This document shows, one piece after another, positions 35,682-44,778 of a stretch of DNA of 64,000 nt. Positions within the stretch are counted from its first letter, which is position 1, and each line of letters opens with the position of its first letter. The notes below the pieces were generated by a model. The model was given only the letters and a program-made list of their open reading frames with translations. It was not told the origin of the DNA and did not search any database. The position numbers were made by a program, and so were the translations under genes. The stretch covers positions 1-64,000 of the forward strand of contig JAUQWZ010000057.1 of assembly GCA_030834905.1 (NCBI GenBank), in the 5' to 3' direction. This stretch comes from Aggregatilineales bacterium (GTDB lineage Bacteria; Chloroflexota; Anaerolineae; Aggregatilineales; Phototrophicaceae).

Positions 35682-36443
35682 TCAGGAGCTAAGTCCTGTT
35701 ATGGCGCTGTGGACTGCCGGATTCACGTCGAAATGTTCGCCCAGAAACTCCAGAATGGCGAGCGCCGATTCGGGCGTGTGGTCGTAGCCCTGCATGAAGG
35801 TGGGCAGCCGCGCCGCCAGGCTGGGGAAGCGGGCTTCAAAGCGGCGCTCCGGCGCGAACGGATCGCCCTGCGCCGACTGCGCCGGTTCGATATACATCGC
35901 CAGTTCCATCAGGCGGTCGATGGCATGTCCCTGTACCAACCGGAGCGCCGCCAGCTTTTCGCCCCGATGCCAGCGCCCTAACCCGACATACAGGTTGGTC
36001 AGGATTTCGCCCAGCAGCCAGTCGAGCGAGCGCTTGCCGCCCATTGGCGGCAGACCGCTGCCCTCAGCCAGGCGGTCATCGAAGGCGTCGGACTTCCAGA
36101 TGACGCGCCCCGGGGCGTATGCGATGTTGTTTAGCTCACTGGGAGAGAAGACGGCAAACTCGGCGAAGATGCCGTCGGCGAACAGGACTTTGAAGCCGTC
36201 GGCTGTGTTCTGGAAGGCATAGGCAATCGGATGAACCGCCTCCAGCCACTGAAGGCTGGCGATGAACTCCTCCTTGCTGCCCTCGGCGACGATGGCGAAG
36301 AAGTCGATATCGGAGTAGCGGTCGATGCGATCCAGTTCATGCCCGGTGGAACCCAGCCCCAACACGGCGATGCCTTTGCCGCTGTGGCGCACCGATTCGG
36401 CAATTTCAGATAACCGGTGTAGTAGCTGCTCTCGGTGACTCAC
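35682..36443 (-). CDS. Nucleotidyltransferase-domain protein
   Basis: A 253-residue protein with the polymerase-beta-type nucleotidyltransferase core LGLGSTGHELDRIDRYSDIDFFAIV (GS plus DxD), about 27-51, and a helical C-terminal half. Relatives include aminoglycoside nucleotidyltransferases and MNT antitoxins. No HEPN partner gene is adjacent, so a toxin-antitoxin role is unlikely. The substrate is unknown. Confidence 0.72.
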   Translation of the reverse strand: MSHREQLLHRLSEIAESVRHSGKGIAVLGLGSTGHELDRIDRYSDIDFFAIVAEGSKEEFIASLQWLEAVHPIAYAFQNTADGFKVLFADGIFAEFAVFSPSELNNIAYAPGRVIWKSDAFDDRLAEGSGLPPMGGKRSLDWLLGEILTNLYVGLGRWHRGEKLAALRLVQGHAIDRLMELAMYIEPAQSAQGDPFAPERRFEARFPSLAARLPTFMQGYDHTPESALAILEFLGEHFDVNPAVHSAITGLSS

Positions 36444-36521
36444 AATGGGTCTGCGCGTTCCTCTCGGCGGTTTTAGCGGGCGTCGTCCACAGGACGATTA
36501 TAGTGCGCGATGTGACCACGG

Positions 36522-36968
36522 TCAGGGGCGGACTTTGGCGACGATGCTGGCAATCCGGCGGGTACGGGTTTCCTCGGCTTTGGCGGATTCCACCTGCCGA
36601 ACAAACTCCTTGCGCGCGGAGTACGACAGCGCGGCGAAGGCTTCGGCTGCGCCGGGCTTCGCTGCGAGCGCCGCCGCCAGATCGTCGGGAACGGCGACGG
36701 TTCGCGGCTCCAGATCGAGTTCGAGCGTGACTTCCACCTGATCGCCAGCGCTGACCCCCGCCGCCGTCCGGTTTTCGGCGCTCAGGGGCAGCATATAGAC
36801 ATCGCCGTAAGCGGCAACGGTGCTGCGGTAGGTGTGACCGCCGATTGTCACCTTCACCGGTGGCTTCTTGCCTTTGCCCAGCGCCGCAACCGCTTCCGCA
36901 GGCACCGGCAGCCCGGTGGCATTCACGTTATCGTCCTTTTGAACCGTGGTCATAAAGGTGGTTTTCAT
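36522..36968 (-). CDS. YdeI/OmpD-associated-like protein (DUF1905 plus helical tail)
   Basis: A 148-residue protein starting at the ATG at 36968, with GGAGAG upstream. A DUF1905-type beta barrel (PPVKVTIGGHTYRSTVAAYGDVYMLPLSAE) is followed by the YdeI tail (SYSARKEFVRQVESAKAEETRTRRI). The role is unknown; such genes are common in stress or accessory clusters. It lies 31 bases after the DUF1801 gene, and the two often travel together. Confidence 0.82.
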   Translation of the reverse strand: MKTTFMTTVQKDDNVNATGLPVPAEAVAALGKGKKPPVKVTIGGHTYRSTVAAYGDVYMLPLSAENRTAAGVSAGDQVEVTLELDLEPRTVAVPDDLAAALAAKPGAAEAFAALSYSARKEFVRQVESAKAEETRTRRIASIVAKVRP

Positions 36969-36999
36969 CGCGCCTCTCCATTCCCATATTTCCCGGATG

Positions 37000-37350
37000 T
37001 TACGGCAGGGTGCTGGCGGCTTGCGCCAACAGCCGCGCCAGCAGCGCTTCATCAACTGCCTGACTCTGGCTGATTTTAAGGGTTTTGCGGTCGCCGTTCT
37101 CCGACGTTTCAAACAGCCCATCCGGGGTTTGAAGCGCCTGAGCGTTGAAAATTGTCAGGCTGACCCAGGCTTTGGCAGTGCCGAGAACCGCCATGTATTT
37201 GCCGTTCTTCAGAAAATGCGGCTTGCCATATTGTATCCGTTCCTGCACCTCTGGAACTGATTGGTGGATGATCTGTCGAATCTGGCGGCTTGCGTCCGCC
37301 TGCCAAGCCTGCGCAATTTTCTCAATGTAATCGGTGACTTCCTGATTCAT
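37000..37350 (-). CDS. DUF1801 (YdhG-like) protein
   Basis: A 116-residue protein with IDxYI-type start (EVTDYIEKI) and EVQERIQYGKPHFLKNGKYMAVLG, typical of the DUF1801 fold related to iron chaperone frataxin-like folds. Function unknown. Probably co-transcribed with the YdeI-like gene. Confidence 0.82.
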   Translation of the reverse strand: MNQEVTDYIEKIAQAWQADASRQIRQIIHQSVPEVQERIQYGKPHFLKNGKYMAVLGTAKAWVSLTIFNAQALQTPDGLFETSENGDRKTLKISQSQAVDEALLARLLAQAASTLP

Positions 37351-37393
37351 GGTGTTCTGGCTCCGTATGATGCGACAATTCTGATTCGTGGGT

Positions 37394-37424
37394 GGGACGG
37401 GACGCCCTGCGAGCGCCCCGTCCC
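37394..37424. terminator. GC-rich hairpin between DHFR-like and DUF1801 genes
   Basis: GGGACGGGACGC (37394-37405) and GCGCCCCGTCCC (37413-37424) form a 12-bp stem with one mismatch/wobble and a 7-base loop. No T-run follows, so it could be a weak terminator or mRNA-protecting element. Confidence 0.5.
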
Positions 37425-37431
37425 GTAACTT

Positions 37432-37998
37432 CTAGCTGGCGGTGGCTGTCTCGTAGGTCAGGTGAACGACGCCGGAATTCAGTGGGGATGCCTTCACCAG
37501 TTTCAGGTTCGTCTGGTTGGTATCGTCGAACAGGCGGCGTCCGGTTCCGACGACAACCGGATAGACCAGCAGCGAAAATTCGTCTACCAGGTTGTGCTTC
37601 ATCAGGCTCTGAACAAGCGTGATACTGCCGCTGATGGTGATATCCTTGCCGGGCTGCTGCTTCAGGCGGCTGATTTCTTCCACGACACTATCGCTGACCA
37701 GGGTTGAATTGCTCCAGTCCGCCGATTTCAGGGTGGTGGAGACGACAACCTTGGGGAAGTTGTTCATCTGAGCCGCCATCTCATCGGTCTGCGGAGCAAA
37801 GGTGCGTTCAAAGGTGTGATAGGTCACGCGCCCCAGCAGCAGGATGTCGCTGCGCGCCGTGTTTTCGGCGATCACCTGTCCGATCTGATGATCGAAATAG
37901 GGCATCGTCCAGCCCGCGCGTTCGAAATCATCCCCGTGTCCGGGACCTTCGACAACACCATCCAGCGACATGAATAAACCCGCGATTACGCGCCTCAT
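37432..37998 (-). CDS. Dihydrofolate reductase-like protein (RibD C-terminal fold)
   Basis: A 188-residue protein. MSLDGVVEGPGH, DILLLGRVTYHTFE and a C-terminal beta sheet (GKDITISGSITLVQSLMKHNLVDEF) are typical of the DHFR-like YwjB/RibD_C family. NADPH reduction of an unknown substrate is inferred. The gene overlaps the upstream AraC gene by ATGA, so the regulator likely controls it. Confidence 0.85.
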   Translation of the reverse strand: MRRVIAGLFMSLDGVVEGPGHGDDFERAGWTMPYFDHQIGQVIAENTARSDILLLGRVTYHTFERTFAPQTDEMAAQMNNFPKVVVSTTLKSADWSNSTLVSDSVVEEISRLKQQPGKDITISGSITLVQSLMKHNLVDEFSLLVYPVVVGTGRRLFDDTNQTNLKLVKASPLNSGVVHLTYETATAS

Positions 37999-38666
37999 GC
38001 GACGTCTCCTTTTGTGGTTGATTGGACACTCATATTATCCTTCAACCACGGGGATGCTGTCTTGTACAGAAACGACAGCCGTTCAGGACGGTTCGGGTTC
38101 AGGATTTGCGCAGGCGTGAGTCCTACGAAGTGCCGCAGCGAGCGCGTCAGATGCGGTTGATCGAAGTACCCTGCCTCGAAGATCGTGTCGAGGATTGATA
38201 CCCCCTGCCTGAGAAGGCTGGTCGCGTAGCGGGCGCGTTCGATCTGCCGGATAGCGCTCTGCGTCAGTCCGGTCGCCTGCACCAGACGGCGCTGGAGCGA
38301 GCGCTGCGACATTGGCGGCGGTTCCCCCTTGAGTACCGCCGGTGCGACGGGGTCGTGGATGAGTACTCCATCCCGCGCTAGCCAGTCTACGAAGGTTTCC
38401 ACGTTGTCGAAATCGGGGAACTGCCACGACGAGCCGTGAAGCCAGAAGGATTGGCTGGACGCATCTGGCAGGGTCACATCACGGCGATCCATGACCGTTT
38501 TGGAGGGCAGCAGTGGCAGAAATGTGCCGGGCTTGAACAGGATGCCGGTGAATTCAGCGTCCGGCGGTGCCAGGGCGGGCGTGGCTCTGGTTTCCGGTCC
38601 GCGAACGGTCAGCAGCGTCCTGCCCGCGATTCTGGTCACCACCAGGTTTGAGTGACTGCTTGCCAT
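37995..38666 (-). CDS. AraC-family regulator
   Basis: A 223-residue protein with a C-terminal AraC double helix-turn-helix (about 120-200: MSQRSLQRRLVQATGLTQSAIRQIERARYATSLL, then ILDTIFEAGYFDQPHLTRSLRHFVGLTPAQI). The N-terminal ligand domain is short and lacks a clear cupin. It is directly coupled to the DHFR-like gene, so self- or co-regulation is likely. Confidence 0.83.
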   Translation of the reverse strand: MASSHSNLVVTRIAGRTLLTVRGPETRATPALAPPDAEFTGILFKPGTFLPLLPSKTVMDRRDVTLPDASSQSFWLHGSSWQFPDFDNVETFVDWLARDGVLIHDPVAPAVLKGEPPPMSQRSLQRRLVQATGLTQSAIRQIERARYATSLLRQGVSILDTIFEAGYFDQPHLTRSLRHFVGLTPAQILNPNRPERLSFLYKTASPWLKDNMSVQSTTKGDVA

Positions 38667-38933
38667 TGAGATGAACGCGCCGCCGTCCTAGCTGTGACCA
38701 CGCCAGATGGTTTCGACATAAGGCGAGTCGGATAGTCTTTCTTCGCAGATTAAGTCCAAGCCGCTGCCTCGCAAACTGATTTTAGATGGAATGTTGGGTG
38801 AATTACTGTTTCCAGATTATAGCATGACGCGCAGGCGGCGCTGCGGGAAATGGGCGACTGCGAACAAGTCCATTGTGAACGAACCGCTGGCTCGCAATCG
38901 CCCGGCATGGCTGCTTGGTGTGGGAATGTGCGG

Positions 38934-39389
38934 CTAGTTCACTCGGACTGATGTGGACTCATAGCCGCCGCCGTCGGGATAGACCCAACCGCCGGTCAGG
39001 GTATTGCCGTCAGCGCTGAATGTCCCGCGATAGTAGGCTGGCGATCCTTTTTCGCCGCCCCAGATCGTCAGCATGTCGCCATCCATTTCATAGACGTAGT
39101 CGAGCGTATTGCCCATGCTGTCGTAATAGCGCGACTTGATATCTTCGCTCGGCTCTTCCCCGAACGGCTGGACGTGCCCGATGATCTCGATGCCGTTGAA
39201 CTTCTGCCCGTACTGCGCAAGATCGACGTGCTGCTTCAGGAAGAATCCGCCTTCCATCCACTCGTAGCGAACCTGTCCTTCAGTGCCGCCCGACACCTTC
39301 CACGTGCCGACGAGTCGATCCAGTTCCCTGAGGTCAGGATTAGGCGTCGGTGCCTGGTATTCGTACTCAAGATTGGTGTTATCGGTCAT
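38934..39389 (-). CDS. DUF1579-like protein
   Basis: About 151 residues, one beta-barrel domain (LDRLVGTWKVSGGTEGQVRYEWMEGGFFLKQHVD), resembling DUF1579/lipocalin-like proteins. AGGAG lies eight bases before the ATG at 39389. Function unknown; frequently found in accessory clusters like this one. Confidence 0.72.
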   Translation of the reverse strand: MTDNTNLEYEYQAPTPNPDLRELDRLVGTWKVSGGTEGQVRYEWMEGGFFLKQHVDLAQYGQKFNGIEIIGHVQPFGEEPSEDIKSRYYDSMGNTLDYVYEMDGDMLTIWGGEKGSPAYYRGTFSADGNTLTGGWVYPDGGGYESTSVRVN

Positions 39390-39406
39390 CACTTTTTCTC
39401 CTGATG

Positions 39407-40207
39407 CTATTTGCCGCTGACGAAAAACTCGACCAGTACCGGAGCGAGTGCTTCCGGCGTTACTTCGTGTGTCTGCCCGGCTAAGGTGCGGTGTCGGGCA
39501 TTGGGGATGGCATTGGCAAGCGCCAGCGCCGTTTCGTGCATGAACGGAAAGCTTGCTTCGCCGTCCATAACCAGCGTGGGCGCGCGCACCTGCGCGGCTC
39601 GCTCGGTTGGCACTGCCGCTTCCTCGCCAAGAATGGCGGTGTGGTCATAGGCGAGGGTGGGCGCGATTGCTTCCCACAAGTGCCACATGGGATGCTGGCG
39701 TATCTCTTCAACCTGTTCGGCAGACGCGCCGACCAGCATCATGAAAAGTCCCACCGCGTCGCCATCGCGACCCTCTGCCAGCAATCGGTCAAGCTGTCGA
39801 ACGTATTCCCGCCACCGCTGGCGGGCTGCTGGTTCGTCGTTGTAGGGGGCTTCATACATCGCCAGCCCGGCGACTTTTTCGCCCAGCACAACTGCCGCTT
39901 CCATTGCCAGTGACGCGCCGGAAGAAATGCCGACCAGATACGCCGATCCGCCTGCCGCCTCGATGATGGCGGCGGCGTCCTCGATCTCGCGCGCCACCGC
40001 ATAGGGCAGGGTATTGTCGCTGTCGCCGCGCCCGCGCCGGTCATAGTGGAATACGGTGAAGTTGGGCGCGAGCAGATCAGCCAGTTGTGCCATGCCCTGA
40101 TCGGCAGCGCGATACTGCATGGCACCATCGACCAGCACGAGCGCCGGACCCGAGCCGACTCGGTCAAACGCTATGGTTGTGCCATCTTTTGAGGTGACTG
40201 TTTCCAC
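39407..40207 (-). CDS. Alpha/beta hydrolase
   Basis: About 266 residues starting at a GTG at 40207, where AAGG is well spaced; the longer frame begins with an atypical stretch. HYDRRGRGDSD, the nucleophile elbow GISSGAS and a late TLAGQTHEVTPE histidine make the usual Ser-His-Asp triad. Esterase or lipase-like activity is likely, substrate unknown. It lies 17 bases after the DUF1579-like gene. Confidence 0.83.
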   Translation of the reverse strand: METVTSKDGTTIAFDRVGSGPALVLVDGAMQYRAADQGMAQLADLLAPNFTVFHYDRRGRGDSDNTLPYAVAREIEDAAAIIEAAGGSAYLVGISSGASLAMEAAVVLGEKVAGLAMYEAPYNDEPAARQRWREYVRQLDRLLAEGRDGDAVGLFMMLVGASAEQVEEIRQHPMWHLWEAIAPTLAYDHTAILGEEAAVPTERAAQVRAPTLVMDGEASFPFMHETALALANAIPNARHRTLAGQTHEVTPEALAPVLVEFFVSGK

Positions 40208-40309
40208 TTGTGTTTGCCTTTTCTCCAGTTGAATCGAGCGAGTCAGAGTACGTCGTATCTTTGGCAGGGGCGCGGTAAACAACTGCCCGCGCCCCGCCGA
40301 CTGTCGCGC

Positions 40310-41203
40310 CTATTCCGCCGCAGGCGCATTCAGGAAAGCGGTGATGATCGGCGCGAGCAAATCGACCTGGTTGAGTACTGAGGTGTGGGTCGCGCCGGGG
40401 ATCACGGCAAGCTGCGCGCTGGGCAGCCCGGCGAGATCGCCGTTGACGTTGCCTCCGCGCAGTTGGAACATCTCGACCACATGCTCAAGTCGAACGATGT
40501 CGGAATCGCCGAAGATGAGCAGGGTGGGGGACTCAATCGCCTGGATTGATTCGGGCGACCAGTCCTGAATCTCGCTGTCGAGCTGTACCAGCTTCTCGAC
40601 CAGTGTTGGGAAATCGTCGGGATTGGGAGCAAGGCTGACATAGGATTCTTCGATGGGCGAACCGGCGAACATTTCCGGCGTAATGGTCTGGATCATGTCG
40701 ATCATTCCAGGGTGATAGCCGTCGGTGTTGAAGGGCATTGACGCCACCGCCAGCCTGCCCGCCATCGCCGGATGCCGGATGGCAACCTGCAAGGCAACGC
40801 CGCCGCCCAACGAATAGCCGAAGAAGTCAGCCTGAGCGATGCCGATTTCCTGCATCATGGCGGCAACATCGTCCGCCATCTGTTCGTAGCTCAACGGACG
40901 ATCCGCGTCGGCGGTGCGCCCATGTCCCTGAAGCTCGACGGCGATCACCTGCCGACTCTGGGCAAACTGCTGGATGAATTCGCTCATGATGGGGATGGAC
41001 ATGTAGGCACCATGAAGCACGATCAGCGGCTCGCCTGCGCCGTAAATCTCATAGTACATGCTGAGGTCGTTGACGGCAGCATAGCCGGTTTCAACCGGGG
41101 GCATCCGGGCATCTCCGGCAGGTTGGTTTGGCTCATCCTGCGCGAATACCGCCGGCGATATGGACAGGGCAGCGAGTAGAGCGAGACACGTTCGCTTGAA
41201 CAT
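40310..41203 (-). CDS. Exported alpha/beta hydrolase
   Basis: A 297-residue protein with a signal peptide (CLALLAALSISPAVFAQ) and an alpha/beta hydrolase core: LIVLHGAYMS, nucleophile GYSLGGG, FGDSD acid and the late PGATHTS histidine. It should hydrolyse an ester or similar bond outside the membrane. Different from the neighbouring cytoplasmic hydrolase, with low similarity. Confidence 0.85.
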   Translation of the reverse strand: MFKRTCLALLAALSISPAVFAQDEPNQPAGDARMPPVETGYAAVNDLSMYYEIYGAGEPLIVLHGAYMSIPIMSEFIQQFAQSRQVIAVELQGHGRTADADRPLSYEQMADDVAAMMQEIGIAQADFFGYSLGGGVALQVAIRHPAMAGRLAVASMPFNTDGYHPGMIDMIQTITPEMFAGSPIEESYVSLAPNPDDFPTLVEKLVQLDSEIQDWSPESIQAIESPTLLIFGDSDIVRLEHVVEMFQLRGGNVNGDLAGLPSAQLAVIPGATHTSVLNQVDLLAPIITAFLNAPAAE

Positions 41204-41311
41204 TCTGATACTCTCCTATGGATTTGTGGCTGGTTGATGGTGTAAGTGATCGAATGGATAGGGCGTGTCTCTCCGGCGATGACGCCCGGCGTCGTCACCG
41301 GAGTCTTCGGA

Positions 41312-41782
41312 TTAGAGCGTCTTAAGGAGTTCCACCAGACGATCCCAACTATCTTTAGCTCCGGTTTGCATACCCGACTGAAGCATCCCGTCGCGAGCTT
41401 CAACCGATTGGAAGACCAACAGGTCGGTGACAACGGTCTTGCCGTCTTGCTCGGTCAGCGTCACGGTTTCCAGCAGCACGTGTCCCGGCATTCCCTCAAA
41501 TTCAAAGGTGTATACCAGCCTTTCGGGCGAGGTGATCTCATGGTAGACGCCGCGAAATGCGTACTCGCTGCCGTCGCTGTCGCGCTCGACGTAGCGCCAG
41601 AGTCCGCCGGGTCTTACGTCCATCCTGTCCACAGTCAAAGTGGTGTTTTTGGGTCCCCACCACTGCGGGATCAGCGCCGGATCGGTGTAGGCTTTGAACA
41701 CCAGATGGCGCGGCGTGTTGAATTCCTGAGTAACAAGAATGGCGTGGGAGCCAGGTTCAGCGATCAGATTGAATGGTGCCAT
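41312..41782 (-). CDS. SRPBCC/AHSA1-domain protein
   Basis: A 156-residue START-fold protein, starting at the ATG at 41782 behind a strong GAGGAGG. ILVTQEFNTPRHLVFKAYTDPALIPQWWGPKNTTLTVDRMDVRPGGLWRYVERDSDGSEYAFRGVY is the classic AHSA1 pattern that binds hydrophobic ligands. It overlaps the ArsR gene by 26 bases and is almost certainly under its control. Confidence 0.9.
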   Translation of the reverse strand: MAPFNLIAEPGSHAILVTQEFNTPRHLVFKAYTDPALIPQWWGPKNTTLTVDRMDVRPGGLWRYVERDSDGSEYAFRGVYHEITSPERLVYTFEFEGMPGHVLLETVTLTEQDGKTVVTDLLVFQSVEARDGMLQSGMQTGAKDSWDRLVELLKTL

Positions 41783-42101
41783 TGTTTTTCTCCTCCTCTT
41801 GGAGATCGTCCAGCAGCTTTTCCAGGCGGTTAAACCTCTCACTCATCAGTTGGCGGTAGTTCTCCAGCCAGGCATCGACTTCTGCCAGCGGTTCGGGCTG
41901 AAGTTCGTACCAGCGCCGCTGCGCATCCTGCCGTACCCGTACCAGTCCCGCTTCGCGCAGCAGGCGAAGCTGCTTGGAGACGCCGGGCTGGCTGATACTC
42001 AACAGGTCAGCTAACTCACCGACCAGACGGGGACGCTCGCGGAGCAGGTCGAGTATTCGTCGGCGCGTCGGATCTGCCAACGCATCAAAGATTGAGGTCA
42101 T
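41757..42101 (-). CDS. ArsR-family winged-helix repressor
   Basis: A 114-residue regulator: MTSIFDALADPTRRRILDLLRERPRLVGELADLLSISQPGVSKQLRLLREAGLVRVRQD. There are no metal-binding cysteines, as is usual for the ArsR subgroup paired with SRPBCC genes. The promoter just upstream is covered by perfect palindromes, so it probably represses itself and the SRPBCC gene until a ligand is bound. Confidence 0.9.
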   Translation of the reverse strand: MTSIFDALADPTRRRILDLLRERPRLVGELADLLSISQPGVSKQLRLLREAGLVRVRQDAQRRWYELQPEPLAEVDAWLENYRQLMSERFNRLEKLLDDLQEEEKNNGTIQSDR

Positions 42102-42107
42102 ATTTCT

Positions 42108-42146
42108 AATATACCATAATGGTTATATAACTGTCAAGTTATATAA
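42108..42146 (-). promoter_or_regulatory. ArsR promoter with perfect inverted-repeat operator
   Basis: On the minus strand a perfect -35 TTGACA (42137-42132) and -10 TATATT (42113-42108) are 18 bases apart. TTATATAACT is repeated exactly in inverted form (42123-42132 and 42137-42146, 4-base spacer), covering the -35 box. A second dyad ACCATAATGGT (42113-42123) sits in the spacer. This is a strong autoregulated operator candidate. Confidence 0.8.
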
Positions 42147-42193
42147 GAGTTCAATTTTACTACGCCACCTGCGGTTGACCTCATCTCCGACTG

Positions 42194-42463
42194 CTAATTG
42201 GAAAACCGCTGGGCAGCGCGGGCGCGCGCTTTGGCTGCCACTTCCAGCCGATCCTTCGGCGGCGCGCTGGTTTGCAGCGAAGCCAGCAGGCGGCTGGAAG
42301 CTGCGGCTATCTCGTCTACGGCGGCATAGAAAGCGGTTTCGTTAGCTTTGGACGGCTTGTTGAACCCGCTGACCTTGCGGACATACTGCAAGGCTGCCGC
42401 GCGCACTTCCTCGTCACCGACTGGAGGCTCAAAGTTGAACAGCGGCTTGATGTTGCGACACAT
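42194..42463 (-). CDS. DUF2277 family protein
   Basis: An 89-residue protein with the family signature MCRNIKPLFNFEPPVGDEEVRAAALQYVRKVSGFNKPSKANE. Function unknown; a small helical domain with a C-terminal Ala/Arg-rich helix. Confidence 0.88.
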   Translation of the reverse strand: MCRNIKPLFNFEPPVGDEEVRAAALQYVRKVSGFNKPSKANETAFYAAVDEIAAASSRLLASLQTSAPPKDRLEVAAKARARAAQRFSN

Positions 42464-42563
42464 AAGCGTTCCTTTGGTTTCGCGTGCTTTCCTGCATCAT
42501 GGATGGCGTGGGCTATCTCGCAGGTTGATAATCGAGCCTGCGCTCATCACGAAGTTGCGCCAG

Positions 42564-43073
42564 TTACATATGATCTGCTGCCACCTGCCGCTGTTCAGCC
42601 AGAAAGTCGAAAAAATCGCGGCTGACCGCTGGTGAGCCGAGCCGGCGCAGGTGTAGGCACAACTGCGCGCGGCTTTCGGCTGACTGCTGGATGATGTTGA
42701 GCAGAATTTCCCAGACGCAGGGGGCAATCTCCTGATTAAGGAACGGTGCATGAACCTGGCTGTCCAGATCGGCGGGACTGAGCACAGTGATGAAATCGCA
42801 GATTTCCTCTTGGAGCGCGTCCCATTCCTGCCGGATGCTGGCGCGCGTTGGGACGTGACAGTCGCGCAGGAACTCAACTTCGTCATGCCACAGATAATTC
42901 ACCCACAGATTTTCATTCGACACCATGCGAATGACCTGCGTGCGAATGGATGGGCTGCCATCGCTCGGCACCTGGACGAACTGCTGTTCACTCAGCGCCA
43001 TTATCGACGACCAGAGTTGTTTGTTCGCCCAGTAATGGTAAGCGAACAGCCTGGTGAGCGATTGCTTGTCCAT
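42564..43073 (-). CDS. DinB-family protein
   Basis: A 169-residue four-helix protein of the DinB/DUF664 type. FAYHYWANKQLW, an early NENLWVNYLWHDEVEF and a mid-helix hydrophobic segment fit the family, which binds a metal by three histidines; only His13 and His63-like positions are clear here and the third is uncertain. Thiol transferase roles are known for relatives. Confidence 0.7.
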   Translation of the reverse strand: MDKQSLTRLFAYHYWANKQLWSSIMALSEQQFVQVPSDGSPSIRTQVIRMVSNENLWVNYLWHDEVEFLRDCHVPTRASIRQEWDALQEEICDFITVLSPADLDSQVHAPFLNQEIAPCVWEILLNIIQQSAESRAQLCLHLRRLGSPAVSRDFFDFLAEQRQVAADHM

Positions 43074-43158
43074 GACACCGACCTCCGATACTTCATTGTC
43101 AAAAGATTGAACACCACATCCACTAGATACGCAATTCTGACCAGTACGTTGTAGGCGC

Positions 43159-44778
43159 TTACTTTTCCGGTGCCGAAGCCGGGCGAAGCGCCTTTTCGAA
43201 GCTGGAATCGCTGGTGTTCGCTCCTTGTGCTTCGAGTTCTGGTACTGCCGACTCTGACGAATCGGCGTGCGTATTCACGTGCCGCAGCAGGACGGCGGTC
43301 AGGATAGTAAGCAGGACGAAGCCGACTGCGCCGATGGCGGCAAGCAGATGCAGCCCCTGAATGAACGCCAGATGCGCCGCGTTGAGCACTTCAGCGCCCA
43401 ATGGGCTGGCGAGCTGTCCGGCTGCCGCCACCGCGCCGCCGAGCGTTTCCTGCGCCGCTGCCGCCGCTTCAGATGGGATACCGGCAGGAAGGGTCGCCAG
43501 CATCTGGCTGCGATAGACTGCCATGCCGAGGGTGCCAAGCACGGCGATTCCCAGCGCTCCGCCAAATTCGGCACCGGTTTCGGAGATTGCCGACGCAGCG
43601 CCCGCGCGTTCAGGTGGGGCAGTTCCGACCACCAGATCGGCGGTCAGGGTGAAGGTCAGCCCGAAGCCAAACGACATGATGACGTTGCCGATCACGATAA
43701 TCGCCAGCGAATCCAGCCCGACCTGGGTGATTAATGCTAAGCCAAAGGCTGCCAGCGCCATGCCGCCCGCGACGACGTAAGCCGGGCGGAGTCGGCGCAC
43801 GAACACCGGCGCTAAATTGGAACCGGCGATAGACGCAATCGCGCCGGGAACCGACCACATCCCCGCTTCAAGCGGTGACAGACCGAGGACAAGCTGAAGG
43901 TACTGGGCGATGAAGAGGAAGATGCCAAAGGCGGCGAAGACTCCGAAAGTATAGGCGATGAGCGAGGCGCTGAAAGCGCGCACCTTGAACAGCCGCAGAT
44001 CGATCAGCGGATCGGCGAGGCTGCGCTGACGGCGTACAAATACAAAGCCAATGGCGACACCGGCGACGATTGACAGCACTGGAATCAAGCCAACGCCTTC
44101 CTGAGCAACCTGCTTCAGCCCGTAGATCATCAGCAGGACGGCTGCCAGCGACAGTACCGCGCTCAACAGGTCGAACTTACCCGGATTTGGATCGCGGTAT
44201 TCGGGCAGCAGCAGCGATCCGGCGACCAGCAGCACGCCCATCACCGGCACGCCGAGCAGGAACACCGATCCCCACCAGAAGTGTTCCAGCAGGAATCCGC
44301 CCACCAGCGGTCCGATGGCGCTGCCCGCCGAAAAACCGGATACCCAGATACCGATGGCAATCGTGCGCTGGCGCGGGTCGAGAAACATATTGCGGATCAG
44401 CGACAGCGTAGATGGCATCAATGTCGCTCCGGCAACGCCGAGCAGGGCGCGGGTGCCGATCAGCATCCCGGCGCTGGTCGAGAAAGCGGCAATCGCCGAG
44501 GCGGCACCAAAGGCAGCCGCGCCGATCAACAGCAGGCGGCGGCGTCCGATCCTGTCGCCCAGCGTACCCATCGTGATGAGCGATCCGGCGATCATGAAGC
44601 CGTAAATATCGACAATCCACAGAAGCTGGGCGCTGCTCGGCTGAAGCTCGGCGCTGAGATGCGGCACTGCCAGATGTAGCACCGTCAAGTCCATGACGAT
44701 CAGCAGCGTGGGCAGCATCAGCACCACCAGTCCGATCCATTCACGCCGTCCTGCCCGGGGTGGGGTCACCACACTCAT
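43159..44778 (-). CDS. DHA2-type multidrug MFS exporter (QacA/SmvA-like)
   Basis: A 539-residue protein with about 14 membrane helices. MDLTVLHLAVPHLSAEL in helix 1, the loop-2/3 motif GTLGDRIGRRRLLLIG and LLGVAGATLMPSTLSLIRNMF (motif C region) are characteristic of drug/H+ antiporters that expel cationic compounds. It is transcribed from a near-ideal promoter at 44916-44944, with a 130-base leader. Confidence 0.92.
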   Translation of the reverse strand: MSVVTPPRAGRREWIGLVVLMLPTLLIVMDLTVLHLAVPHLSAELQPSSAQLLWIVDIYGFMIAGSLITMGTLGDRIGRRRLLLIGAAAFGAASAIAAFSTSAGMLIGTRALLGVAGATLMPSTLSLIRNMFLDPRQRTIAIGIWVSGFSAGSAIGPLVGGFLLEHFWWGSVFLLGVPVMGVLLVAGSLLLPEYRDPNPGKFDLLSAVLSLAAVLLMIYGLKQVAQEGVGLIPVLSIVAGVAIGFVFVRRQRSLADPLIDLRLFKVRAFSASLIAYTFGVFAAFGIFLFIAQYLQLVLGLSPLEAGMWSVPGAIASIAGSNLAPVFVRRLRPAYVVAGGMALAAFGLALITQVGLDSLAIIVIGNVIMSFGFGLTFTLTADLVVGTAPPERAGAASAISETGAEFGGALGIAVLGTLGMAVYRSQMLATLPAGIPSEAAAAAQETLGGAVAAAGQLASPLGAEVLNAAHLAFIQGLHLLAAIGAVGFVLLTILTAVLLRHVNTHADSSESAVPELEAQGANTSDSSFEKALRPASAPEK

